Assembly: GCA_963779685.1 (NCBI GenBank)
Contig: CAVZZG010000003.1
Span: 1,860,001 to 1,924,000 of the forward strand
Source of the DNA: CAVZZG01 sp963779685
Lineage (GTDB): Bacteria > Actinomycetota > Thermoleophilia > Gaiellales > F1-60-MAGs149
Length of the DNA stretch: 64,000 bases
Direction of reading: 5' to 3'
The notes beneath the pieces are model-generated. The model was not told the origin of the DNA. It saw only the letters and a list, made by a program, of their open reading frames with translations, and searched no databases. Below, in pieces: positions 23,047-32,482 of this stretch; position 1 is the first letter of the stretch; each line of letters opens with the position of its first letter. Position numbers and translations under genes: made by a program.

Positions 23047-24438
23047 TCAGTGACCGGCCGGGAGGTCCTCCGTCGGCAGGTGGCCGGCGCCGTCGACGTG
23101 CATGCGGTGCTGCCAGGGCGCGCCGAAGGCGACGTCGGTGCCGACCAGCGGGATGCCCGTGATCATGGACGCCTCCAGGGTGAGGGTGCGGAGGTCCTCG
23201 GGCTCGAGGTCGTGGACGGACTGCTTGCCGCAGGCGCGGGCGAACATCTGGGTCTCGAGCGTGAGCGCGTTCAGGAAGTGCTCGACGCGCTCGGCGGCGA
23301 CGTCCACGGGCAGGCGCGGGATCAGCCGCTCGTCCTGGGTGGTGATGCCGACCGGGCACTGGCCCGTGTGGCACAGGGCGCAGGTGCCGGGCTCCACGCC
23401 GAGCGCGTGGTAGTCCTCGACGTAGTTGGCCGAGTTGCAGCCGAGCGCGATCATCACGGCCGTGCCGACACCGACGGCATCCGCGCCGAGGGCCAGCGCC
23501 TTGGCGACGTCGGCACCGTTCTTGATGCCACCCTGCAGCACGATCTGCACCTCGCCCAGCAGGCCCATGTCCTCGAGCGCGCGCCGCGCCTCGCAGATCG
23601 CGGCCATGGTCGGAATCCCGGTGTGGTCGTAGAGGATGTCGGGCGTCGCGGCCGAGCCGCCCTCCATGCCATCGATCACGATCACGTCGGCGCCGGCCTT
23701 CGCGGCCAGCTTCACGTCGTCGCGCGTGCGGGCCGCGCCGATCTTCACGTAGACCGGGATCTGCCAGTCGGTGGCCTCGCGGATCTGCTCGATCTTCAAC
23801 CGCAGGTCGGCCGGCCCGATGAAGTCCGGATGCCGCACCGGCGAGCGCTGGTCGACGCCCAGCGGCAGGTCGCGCATCCGCGCCACCTCGTCGGAGACCT
23901 TGGCGCCCAGGAGCACGCCGCCGGTACCCGGCTTGGCGCCCTGGCCCACCACGATCTCGACCGCGTCCGCCCTGGCCATGTCGTGGGCATCGTTGCCGTA
24001 GTGGCTGGGGCAGATCTGGTAGATCAGGTGCTCGGAGTTGGCCCGCTCCATGGGGTGCATGCCGCCGTCCCCGGTGGTGGTCGAAGTACCCGCGCGGGTC
24101 GCGCCCAGGCCGATGCCGGCCTTGGCGTTGCGCGACAGCGCACCGAACGACATCCCGACCACCGTGATCGGGATCTTCAGCCGCACCGGCCGCTCGGCGA
24201 ATCGCGTGCCGAGCACCGTCTCGGTCTCGCAGCGCTCGCGGTACCCCTCGAGCGGCACCCGCGACAGCGTGCACGGCAGGAACGTGAGATCGTCGAAGTT
24301 CGGGACGGGACGCGTCGTCGACATGCCGCGGTAGCGGTACCGGCCGAGCTCGGCCTTGACCTGGATGTCCTGGATCACCTCCGGCGTCCAGACCGCGTGG
24401 TGGTGCAACCAGTGCCGGAACGCGACCTCGTCGCCCAT
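23047..24438 (-). CDS. Glutamate-synthase-like FMN subunit (GlxD/MgsC type)
   Basis: A 463-residue protein with the FMN-binding glutamate synthase fold: VVGMSFGALSRNAKAGIG, VVGQGAKPGTGGVL, DVIVIDGMEGGSAATPD and VQIVLQGGIKNGADVAKALA. The iron-sulfur cysteines occur in a variant, GTCALCHTGQCPVGITTQ, where GltB has C-x5-C-x4-C. It would reduce an imine intermediate to glutamate or an N-substituted glutamate. ATG 24438 is preferred because it has a GGGAGG ribosome-binding site seven bases upstream and overlaps the preceding stop (ATGA). Three separate subunits, rather than one large GltB, place it with GlxBCD/MgsABC-type enzymes. Confidence 0.88.
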   Translation of the reverse strand: MGDEVAFRHWLHHHAVWTPEVIQDIQVKAELGRYRYRGMSTTRPVPNFDDLTFLPCTLSRVPLEGYRERCETETVLGTRFAERPVRLKIPITVVGMSFGALSRNAKAGIGLGATRAGTSTTTGDGGMHPMERANSEHLIYQICPSHYGNDAHDMARADAVEIVVGQGAKPGTGGVLLGAKVSDEVARMRDLPLGVDQRSPVRHPDFIGPADLRLKIEQIREATDWQIPVYVKIGAARTRDDVKLAAKAGADVIVIDGMEGGSAATPDILYDHTGIPTMAAICEARRALEDMGLLGEVQIVLQGGIKNGADVAKALALGADAVGVGTAVMIALGCNSANYVEDYHALGVEPGTCALCHTGQCPVGITTQDERLIPRLPVDVAAERVEHFLNALTLETQMFARACGKQSVHDLEPEDLRTLTLEASMITGIPLVGTDVAFGAPWQHRMHVDGAGHLPTEDLPAGH

Positions 24439-25130
24439 CACATCGCCTCCCGCCACATCGAGAACTCGCGCTTGTCGAAGTTGTGCAGCTTCCCGCCCGA
24501 GCCGAGCTTCGTCCAGGCCCGGCTCGGCCCCAGCCCGTGCGGCGCGCAGAGCGACGCCAGCACCTGCTCGTCGGCGGGCGTCAGCTCCTGCTCGACGCAG
24601 TCGGCACCCAGCGAGCGGATCGTGCCCCCCACGTAGATGTCACCCGCGTACATCGAGTCGCCGATGCCATCGTCGGCGTCGCCGCACACCACCAGGACGC
24701 CCTTCTGGAACATGAAGCCGCTCATGTAGCCGACGTCGCCACCGACCACCACCGTGCCGCCCTTGTTGGCGATCGCCGCGCGTGTCCCCACGGAACCCTT
24801 GACGGTCACCGAGCCGCCCTTCATGGAAGCACCGACATTGGTGCCGGCGCCGCCGTCGACGACGACCGAGCCGGAGTGCATGTCGGCGCCGATCGACCAG
24901 CCGGCATCGCCCTGCACCACGAAGTCCGCGCCGTCGCCGAGCGTGCAGCACAGGTAGCCGACCGAGCCTTCGAACGTCACCTTGACCGCATCGAACACGG
25001 CGACCGCCAGGCAGTGACGAGCCCCCGGGTGCAGGACCCGGATCTCCGCCGCGCCGCCGGCTGCGAGCCGCTTGATGTCGCGGTTCACCTCCCGCGTCAT
25101 GCGGTCGCGGCACTCGACTACAGCATCCAC
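24438..25130 (-). CDS. Glutamate-synthase-like GXGXG subunit (GlxC/MgsB type)
   Basis: A 230-residue protein built of the right-handed beta-helix GXGXG repeat found at the C-terminus of GltB: SVVVDGGAGTNVGASMKGGS, TVVVGGDVGYMSGFMFQKG, GDADDGIGDSMYAGDIYVGG. It forms the structural and ammonia-channel part of the split enzyme. GTG 25130 is used, giving a 13-bp overlap with the amidotransferase gene; ATG 25100 is an alternative that would remove only ten residues. Confidence 0.86.
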   Translation of the reverse strand: MDAVVECRDRMTREVNRDIKRLAAGGAAEIRVLHPGARHCLAVAVFDAVKVTFEGSVGYLCCTLGDGADFVVQGDAGWSIGADMHSGSVVVDGGAGTNVGASMKGGSVTVKGSVGTRAAIANKGGTVVVGGDVGYMSGFMFQKGVLVVCGDADDGIGDSMYAGDIYVGGTIRSLGADCVEQELTPADEQVLASLCAPHGLGPSRAWTKLGSGGKLHNFDKREFSMWREAM

Positions 25131-26023
25131 ATCTCGGCCCTCCCGACGCCCAGCTCGCGGAAGGACGCGTCCTCGGCGGCGTCGCCGAACGCCTGGTGGA
25201 CCGCGATCGGCTCGCTGGCGAGCGCGACCCAGTCGTCGGTCTCGGCGATCACGCCCGGCATCGACCCGACCCGGTCGCGGCAGAGGCCGAGGCCATCGGC
25301 CGTCGCGAGCAGGTACGAGAACGAGCCGTCGAGATCGCGGATCGACGCCTCCATGGCCTCCTGGATGCTCTCGCCGCCCTCGAGTCGCTGGGCGAGGTAG
25401 AGCGCGAGCAACTCGGAGTCGTTGCCGGTGAAGAACCGGTGGCCGCGCATCTCGTAGAGGCGACGGAGCTTGTGGTAGTTGGTGATGTGCCCGTTGTGGA
25501 CGACGCAGATGTCGGCGAACGGGCGGGCCCAGAACGGGTGCGCGTGCTGGACGTCGACGCGCGACTCCGTCGCCAGCCGCGAGTGGCCCACGCCGTGCCG
25601 GCCCGGCGAGCCATGCAGTCCGTAGTGACGGGCCAGCTCCTCGCCGTCGGTGACGTGCTTGTAGATCTGCAGCGACCGACCGACGGAGAACACCTCGATG
25701 TGGTCGCCGGCACCCTCCACGACCTCGCAGACATCACTGACGGGCGCACTCGCGGGCACGTGGAATCTGAGCACCCCGTACGCGAAGTCGCTCGCCTCGA
25801 CGCCGAAGGACGCCTCGACTCGCTCCCGGGCCCGATCGGCCGCCGCCTCGTCGTCACCGCACCAGACGCGCACCACGTTGTGCCCGTTGGCTGCGGGCTC
25901 GTAGAGACCGAGCCCGGTCGAGTCGGGGCCGCGCCCCCGCAGCCCCTTCAACATGCTGCCGAGGACGGTCGAGGCGACCGGACCGTCGGCGCGCTTGGAG
26001 AGGAACCCCGCAATCCCGCACAT
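25118..26023 (-). CDS. Class-II glutamine amidotransferase subunit (GlxB/MgsA type)
   Basis: A 301-residue Ntn-hydrolase. The catalytic Cys2 directly follows the initiator Met (MCGIAGFLSK). GRGPDSTG, GHSRLATES, HNGHITNYHKLRR and GNDSELL are the usual glutamine-binding motifs. It releases ammonia from glutamine for the FMN subunit encoded downstream. It is the first gene of a three-gene operon. A palindrome like those in the BMC locus lies 69-83 bp upstream of the ATG, in the gap behind the ETF:quinone oxidoreductase gene. Confidence 0.9.
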   Translation of the reverse strand: MCGIAGFLSKRADGPVASTVLGSMLKGLRGRGPDSTGLGLYEPAANGHNVVRVWCGDDEAAADRARERVEASFGVEASDFAYGVLRFHVPASAPVSDVCEVVEGAGDHIEVFSVGRSLQIYKHVTDGEELARHYGLHGSPGRHGVGHSRLATESRVDVQHAHPFWARPFADICVVHNGHITNYHKLRRLYEMRGHRFFTGNDSELLALYLAQRLEGGESIQEAMEASIRDLDGSFSYLLATADGLGLCRDRVGSMPGVIAETDDWVALASEPIAVHQAFGDAAEDASFRELGVGRAEMWML

Positions 26024-26091
26024 GTCCCGACGGTGGCAGCAGCGGCGACGGGCCCTCTACGTCACCGACGTGTCGAATGCCCGGACGGCGA

Positions 26092-26106
26092 TGTGCACCA
26101 CGCACA
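26092..26106. promoter_or_regulatory. Palindrome TGTGC-N5-GCACA upstream of the glutamate-synthase-like operon
   Basis: TGTGCACCACGCACA lies between the ETF:quinone oxidoreductase stop (26109) and the amidotransferase start (26023). Both five-base arms match the site at 18179-18193 exactly. It suggests shared control with the BMC locus. Confidence 0.4.
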
Positions 26107-26108
26107 CC

Positions 26109-27809
26109 TCACATCTGGGTGTATTCGGGCCCCGACCCGCCCTCCGGCGGCGTCAGGCGCCCGCCCTTGGCCGTGATCGCGCCGCATTGCACGCAGTTCG
26201 ACGGCGCCATGCGCACGCGGACGCGCCCATCGCCGGTCTGGGAGCCCTCGACGATCTCGTACACCTCGGCCGGGCACATGTTCACCCACGTGCGCGCGAG
26301 CTCGGCGGGCACCCGCTCCGCGATCCGGATGTGGTTGGGCTGGTCGTCGCGGGTGCGGTTGCCGGACGCGAAGACCGAGGACAGCTTGTCGAACGTGAGC
26401 TGCCCGTCGGGGACGACCGGGTGGCGTCCCTGCGGCCGCATGTCCACCGCCGCATCGGCGTGGTGGCCCCAGGCGCCGCCCGGGAACACCCCGCGCGTGA
26501 GATCCATCACGCCACTCACCGGGCCACCCACGACGAGCCCGCGGCTGAGCGCCTGCCGCATGTTCCGGTAGCGATGGAGGTCCTTCATGATCCGGCTCGC
26601 GCGAACGGCCGCGTCGTAGGACTGCAACGCCCCGGGCTCGGTCAGGTCGCGGCCGGCCTTGAGACCGGCGTAGATCGATTCCGCGGCGAGCATGCCCGAG
26701 CGCATGGCGTAGTGGACGCCCTTGAGGCGCGGGATGTTGACGAAGCCGGCCGAGTCGCCGAGCAGCACGGCACCGGGCAGCGCGACCGAGTCGGGAACCG
26801 AGTAGTACCCGCCGGACGGGATCGTCTTGGCTCCCCAGGCGACGCGCTCGCCGCCCTCGAGCAGCCGGCGCATCATCGGATGCGTCTTGAACTCCTGCAG
26901 CAGGTCGTGCGGCGAGGTGCCGGAGTCGGAGTACTCCAGCCCGGCCACGAAGCCGACGCAGATCGTGTCCTCGCCCATCGGGTAGACGAACGAGCCGCCG
27001 ACCTCGCCGTAACGTGCCGTCCACCGCAACGGCCAGCCGAGCGTGTGCATGATGCGGCCCAGCGGCCTGGCCACCTTCCAGATCTCCTTGACGCCGAGCT
27101 CGTACGCCTGCGGGAAGCGCGACCCGACGCCGAAGGTGTCGAGCGCGACGCCACGGAGGTGGCCCTGCGTGCCCTCGGCCAGCACGGTCGCGCGGGCGGC
27201 GATCTCGGTCGGCGGGGCGGCGCCGGGCCGCTCCTCGCCCTCGCGGCCAAGCCCCATCGCCGCGGTCTGGACGCCGTGCACGCGCTGGTCGGCCACCAGC
27301 AGCTTGAGCCCCGTGGTCTCGGGCTGGACGAACGCCCCGAGCTCCTCCGCCTGCTCGGCCATCCAGCGGGTCAGCCGGGAGAGCGAGAAGATGTAGTTGC
27401 CGTGGTTGCGGAACGGCGGCGGCGTCGGCAAGCGGTAGGCGCGCCGACGCGTCATGAAGTACACGGCCTCGCCGCTGACGGGGCCGAACGTCGGCATCTG
27501 CTCGACCGGCATGCCGGGGAACAGGTCGCGCAGCGAGACCGGGTTCACGATCGCCCCCGACAGCGCGTGCGAGCCGGGCGACTTGCCCTTCTCGAGCACG
27601 ATGATCGGCACCTCGCCGAGCTGCTCGGCGGTGGCCGGGTCGTCGCCGAGCAGCTGGCCGAGCCGGATCGCGCACGCCAGGCCGGCCGGCCCGGCTCCGA
27701 CGATGGCGACGCCGACGTCGATCCGCAGGTCGGGCGCGAGCGCTCCCGGAGCGACCACGTAGTCGGCAGAGCTGAACGGCGGCGGGTAGTCAGCGGGGCG
27801 AGCGACCAT
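26109..27809 (-). CDS. Electron-transfer-flavoprotein:quinone oxidoreductase, one cluster Cys missing
   Basis: A 566-residue ETF-QO/FixC-family protein passing electrons from ETF to the membrane quinone pool. The FAD motif VGAGPAGLACAIRL lies near residue 36; SGAIVNP, VLAEGTQGHLRG and GDSAGFVNIPRLKG follow, with the quinone-binding region in the middle. The C-terminal 4Fe-4S ligand positions are Cys512, Cys539, Cys542 and then Ile545 where canonical ETF-QO has the fourth Cys (C-x2-C-x2-C reads CVQCGAI). The ending PPEGGSGPEYTQM is typical. ATG 27809 is chosen; the extension to 27854 is not conserved in character. It may serve fatty-acid or amino-acid oxidation here. Confidence 0.88.
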   Translation of the reverse strand: MVARPADYPPPFSSADYVVAPGALAPDLRIDVGVAIVGAGPAGLACAIRLGQLLGDDPATAEQLGEVPIIVLEKGKSPGSHALSGAIVNPVSLRDLFPGMPVEQMPTFGPVSGEAVYFMTRRRAYRLPTPPPFRNHGNYIFSLSRLTRWMAEQAEELGAFVQPETTGLKLLVADQRVHGVQTAAMGLGREGEERPGAAPPTEIAARATVLAEGTQGHLRGVALDTFGVGSRFPQAYELGVKEIWKVARPLGRIMHTLGWPLRWTARYGEVGGSFVYPMGEDTICVGFVAGLEYSDSGTSPHDLLQEFKTHPMMRRLLEGGERVAWGAKTIPSGGYYSVPDSVALPGAVLLGDSAGFVNIPRLKGVHYAMRSGMLAAESIYAGLKAGRDLTEPGALQSYDAAVRASRIMKDLHRYRNMRQALSRGLVVGGPVSGVMDLTRGVFPGGAWGHHADAAVDMRPQGRHPVVPDGQLTFDKLSSVFASGNRTRDDQPNHIRIAERVPAELARTWVNMCPAEVYEIVEGSQTGDGRVRVRMAPSNCVQCGAITAKGGRLTPPEGGSGPEYTQM

Positions 27810-27874
27810 GGTTCGAGACGATATCGCCTGTATCTTGCAGGAGGCGCCGCGCACGCGCCGAATGGGGGAGCCGG

Positions 27875-28045
27875 ATGCGTGGAATCTTCGTCTTCATCGG
27901 TGTCTGTGCCGTGATCCTCGCCATCGCCAGCACGAAGGGCATGTCGGGCCAGTTCTGCCTGGGATCGCACAGCTGTGTCGTCGTCAACGGCGACGGCGTG
28001 CACGTGGTCGACCAGGCCGCGGTCTCCAAGCTCCAGACGCCGTGA
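27875..28045 (+). CDS. Small secreted or membrane protein (56 aa), unknown
   Basis: A short gene with a strong ribosome-binding site (GGGGGAG at 27864-27870) before ATG 27875. Residues 2-20 form a hydrophobic helix (RGIFVFIGVCAVILAIAS), and the remaining about 36 residues are exported-like and contain two cysteines (QFCLGSHSC). The stop overlaps a possible GTG start of the next gene. No family is recognised. It may form a disulfide-bonded small surface protein. Confidence 0.6.
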   Translation: MRGIFVFIGVCAVILAIASTKGMSGQFCLGSHSCVVVNGDGVHVVDQAAVSKLQTP

Positions 28046-28056
28046 GACCCGGCCAG

Positions 28057-28485
28057 ATGTCCACCGAGCTGCGGTGGCGCATCGGCTGCTGGCTCGTCGG
28101 CGCCGGCCTCCTCGGCATCCTCGCGAGCATCTTCTGGATCGGGTCCACCGGGTTCGGCTTCTTCTGCCTCGCGAGCGGCTTCCTCGGCGTGCTGATCTGC
28201 AACCCGTTCCGCCTGCTCGCGCGGCTCCGCAATCACACGATCGTGGAGCCGGTCTTCCGGATCCGCCCCATCGGCATGATCGGATTCCTCGTCTTCCTGA
28301 TCCTCATGCTGATCCCGTACGCCATCGGCGACTGGCTCATGGCCATGCTGGGTGAGCGATTCGAGAACGGCCGGGCGCAGGATCCGGGCACCGAGGCAGA
28401 GGAGGACACGCTGGACGGGTTCGACTCGCTGTTCACGCCCGCGCCGAAGGGTTCGCTGCTCGGCCGCTGGCGCACGCGCAGCTGA
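28057..28485 (+). CDS. Three-helix membrane protein, unknown
   Basis: A 142-residue protein. Hydrophobic segments lie near residues 10-28 (GCWLVGAGLLGILASIFWIG), 32-48 and 74-92 (IGFLVFLILMLIPYAIGDWL), then an acidic cytoplasmic tail (EAEEDTLDGFDSLF) follows. ATG 28057 is used; GTG 28042 would overlap the preceding stop as GTGA and add five residues, so translational coupling with the 56-residue gene is possible. No function is assigned. Confidence 0.65.
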   Translation: MSTELRWRIGCWLVGAGLLGILASIFWIGSTGFGFFCLASGFLGVLICNPFRLLARLRNHTIVEPVFRIRPIGMIGFLVFLILMLIPYAIGDWLMAMLGERFENGRAQDPGTEAEEDTLDGFDSLFTPAPKGSLLGRWRTRS

Positions 28486-28506
28486 CGGCCCGCGGCCCGG
28501 GTGGCC

Positions 28507-28941
28507 TCACCACGGCGCGACGGTGACGCCGCCCCACTCCTCGGGCTCGACGTCGCGCAGCGTCTGCGTCAGCTCCCACCGGTGACCGGCCAGATCCTCG
28601 AGGAGGCAGTCGCGCTCGCCGTACACCCGGGTCGTCGGCTCGTGCAGGACTCGCGCGCCGTGGTCGCGGGCTCGCGCGAAGGCAGCATCGACATCCGGCA
28701 CGCGCACCTTCACGAGATGGCTCACGGCCGCGCCACCGGGCGCAACGCGGTCGGCGCCGACCTCCGCCACCACCACGGCGCCGTCGCGCCCGACCCGGAG
28801 CTGGGCACGGTGGGCGTCGCCGATGCGCACGCGCTCACCGAACCCGAGCGCCGCCTCCAGCCACGCCACTGCGGCGCGCACGTCGGGGTAGGTCAGCACG
28901 GGGGTGACGGTGGCGGGCGGCGCGGAGCGATTCGTCAGCAT
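28507..28941 (-). CDS. VOC/glyoxalase-superfamily protein (PhnB-like)
   Basis: A 144-residue protein of the vicinal-oxygen-chelate fold: VLTYPDVRAAVAWLEAALGF at the start, VRVPDVDAAFARARDHGARV in the middle, and CLLEDLAGHRWELTQTLRDV then EPEEWGG at the end. That C-terminal pattern is common in PhnB/bleomycin-resistance-like proteins. Although it follows propionyl-CoA carboxylase genes by 19 bp, it does not look like methylmalonyl-CoA epimerase. The substrate is unknown. Confidence 0.83.
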   Translation of the reverse strand: MLTNRSAPPATVTPVLTYPDVRAAVAWLEAALGFGERVRIGDAHRAQLRVGRDGAVVVAEVGADRVAPGGAAVSHLVKVRVPDVDAAFARARDHGARVLHEPTTRVYGERDCLLEDLAGHRWELTQTLRDVEPEEWGGVTVAPW

Positions 28942-28960
28942 CGGCGGAGCGTAGCCAGTG

Positions 28961-30702
<1,742 letters not shown>

Positions 30703-30706
<4 letters not shown>

Positions 30707-30864
30707 TCGGCGGGCTCCGCCATCGCCGCGCGGCGCCACTCGCTGGTGTAGGCGCGTGGTGCGTCGAACGCGCCGTCGGCGGCGATCAGCTGCTCGAGCA
30801 CGGCGATCACCGCTGCTGCCTCGTCGGGTTCCGGATCGGGCGTGATCTCGAAGTCGAAGCTCAC
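30703..30864 (-). CDS. Small acyl-CoA carboxylase epsilon-like subunit
   Basis: A 53-residue gene between the beta and alpha carboxylase genes, overlapping both by four bases. The sequence has an acidic start (FEITPDPEPDEAAAVIAVLE) and ends with SEWRRAAMAEPAE, the W-R-xxx ending typical of actinobacterial AccE/PccE epsilon subunits that stabilise the alpha-beta complex. Assignment rests on position, size and this weak pattern. Confidence 0.75.
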
Positions 30865-32429
30865 AGCGGGATGTTGCCGTGGCGGCGCTTCGGCCGCTCC
30901 ACCCGCTTCGTCAGGGAGGCCGCGAGGGCCTCGCACAGCACTCGGCGCGTGTCGCGCGGCTGGATGACGTCGTCGACGTAGCCGCGTTCGGCCGCGCTGT
31001 ACGGATTGGCGAACCGCGCCTTGTAGTCGTCGACCAGCTCCGCGCGCTTCGCGATCGGGTCGTCCGCCTCGGCGAGCTCCTTGCGGAAGACGATGTTGAC
31101 GGCGCCGTCCGGGCCCATCACCGCCACCTCCGCCGTCGGCCAGGCGAAGTTGAAGTCGGCGCGGACGTGCTTGGAGCCCATCACGTCGTAGGCGCCGCCG
31201 TAGGCCTTGCGGGTGATGAGCGTGAGCTTCGGCACCGTCGCCTCGGCGTAGGCGTAGAGCAGCTTCGCGCCATGGCGGATGATCCCGCCCCACTCCTGGC
31301 TCGTCCCGGGCAGGAAGCCCGGCACGTCGACGAGGGTCACCAGCGGCACGCCGAACGCGTCGCAGGTGCGGACGAACCGCGCGGCCTTCTCGGACGAGGC
31401 GATGTCGAGCACGCCCGCGAGCTGACCCGGCTGGTTGCCGACGATGCCGATGGCGTGACCGTCGAGGCGCGCGAAGCCGCAGACGATGTTGGTGGCGAAG
31501 GCCGACTGGATCTCGAGGAAGTCGCCCTCGTCCACCACCGCGGCGATGACCTGCTTCATGTCGTAGGGCTTGTTCGGGGCGTCCGGGATGATGGTGTCGA
31601 GCTCCGGGCACAGCCGGCCGGCCTGATCGGCCGTACGCACCCACGGCACCGGCTCGAGGTTGTTGTCGGGTAGGAACGACAGCAGCGCGCGGGCCTCGGC
31701 GATGCAGTCCGCCTCGGTGTCGCAGACGAGGTGCGCGACGCCGGATCGAGTGGCGTGGGTGTCGGCGCCGCCGAGGTCCTCCATCGAGACGTCCTCGCCG
31801 GTGACGGTCTTCACGACCTCCGGGCCGGTGATGAACATGTGCGACGTGCCGCGAACCATCAGCACGAAGTCGGTGATCGCAGGCGAGTACACGGCGCCGC
31901 CGGCGCACGGGCCCATCACGAGCGAGATCTGCGGCACGACGCCCGAGGCATCGACGTTGCGGACGAAGATGTCCGCGTAACCCGCCAGCGAGACGACGCC
32001 CTCCTGGATGCGGGCCCCGCCGGAGTCGTTGATGCCGACGACGGGACAGCCGTAGCGCATGGCCATGTCCATGACCTTGCAGATCTTCTCGGCGAAGACC
32101 TCGCCCAGCGATCCGCCGAAGACCGTGAAATCCTGCGAGAAGGCGAACACCCGGCGGCCGTTCACCAGGCCATGCCCCGTTACCACGCCGTCGCCGTACG
32201 GCCGCTTGTTCAGCATCCCGAAGTTCGGGTTGCGGTGCTGGACGAACCGGTCGAGCTCCGCGAACGTCCCGCCGTCGAACAACGCCGTCATCCGCTCGCG
32301 CGCCGTCCCCTTCCCGCGGGCCCTCTGCTTCGCCACCGCTGCCGGGTCGCCCTCCTCGACCCGCCCCACCAGCTCGTCCAGGTGCGCGAGCCGCTCGGCG
32401 GTCGTGTGCTGCGCGTGCCGATCCGTCAT
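30861..32429 (-). CDS. pccB: Acyl-CoA (propionyl-CoA) carboxylase beta, carboxyltransferase
   Basis: A 522-residue carboxyltransferase with two crotonase-fold halves: GINDSGGARIQEGVVSLAGY and MGPCAGGAVYSPAITDFVLM in the first, FGVPLVTLVDVPGFLPGTSQ and HGAKLLYAYAEATVPKLTLI in the second. It transfers CO2 from biotin to propionyl- or acetyl-CoA; linkage to an acyl-CoA mutase favours propionyl-CoA. ATG 32429 is used. It follows the mutase by 53 bp and overlaps the epsilon-like gene by four. Confidence 0.94.
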   Translation of the reverse strand: MTDRHAQHTTAERLAHLDELVGRVEEGDPAAVAKQRARGKGTARERMTALFDGGTFAELDRFVQHRNPNFGMLNKRPYGDGVVTGHGLVNGRRVFAFSQDFTVFGGSLGEVFAEKICKVMDMAMRYGCPVVGINDSGGARIQEGVVSLAGYADIFVRNVDASGVVPQISLVMGPCAGGAVYSPAITDFVLMVRGTSHMFITGPEVVKTVTGEDVSMEDLGGADTHATRSGVAHLVCDTEADCIAEARALLSFLPDNNLEPVPWVRTADQAGRLCPELDTIIPDAPNKPYDMKQVIAAVVDEGDFLEIQSAFATNIVCGFARLDGHAIGIVGNQPGQLAGVLDIASSEKAARFVRTCDAFGVPLVTLVDVPGFLPGTSQEWGGIIRHGAKLLYAYAEATVPKLTLITRKAYGGAYDVMGSKHVRADFNFAWPTAEVAVMGPDGAVNIVFRKELAEADDPIAKRAELVDDYKARFANPYSAAERGYVDDVIQPRDTRRVLCEALAASLTKRVERPKRRHGNIPL

Positions 32430-32482
32430 CGCGGCGAGATCGTACCCCGCCTCACTCCCCTTCGCGCACCACGACCGTCGAG

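Noticed and set aside
23036..23052. tRNA-like GGTTAGCTCAG motif
   Set aside because: It comes from the arm of a terminator-like hairpin and the stop of the glutamate-synthase-like gene; no acceptor stem or other arms can be formed.
27807..27810. Second CATG shared-start candidate
   Set aside because: The plus-strand frame from ATG 27808 is low-complexity until it enters the real membrane protein at 28057, and a well-supported small gene starts at 27875 in another frame.
28507..28941. VOC protein as methylmalonyl-CoA epimerase
   Set aside because: Position fits, but the EPEEWGG ending and other segments look PhnB-like, and epimerase motifs are not seen.
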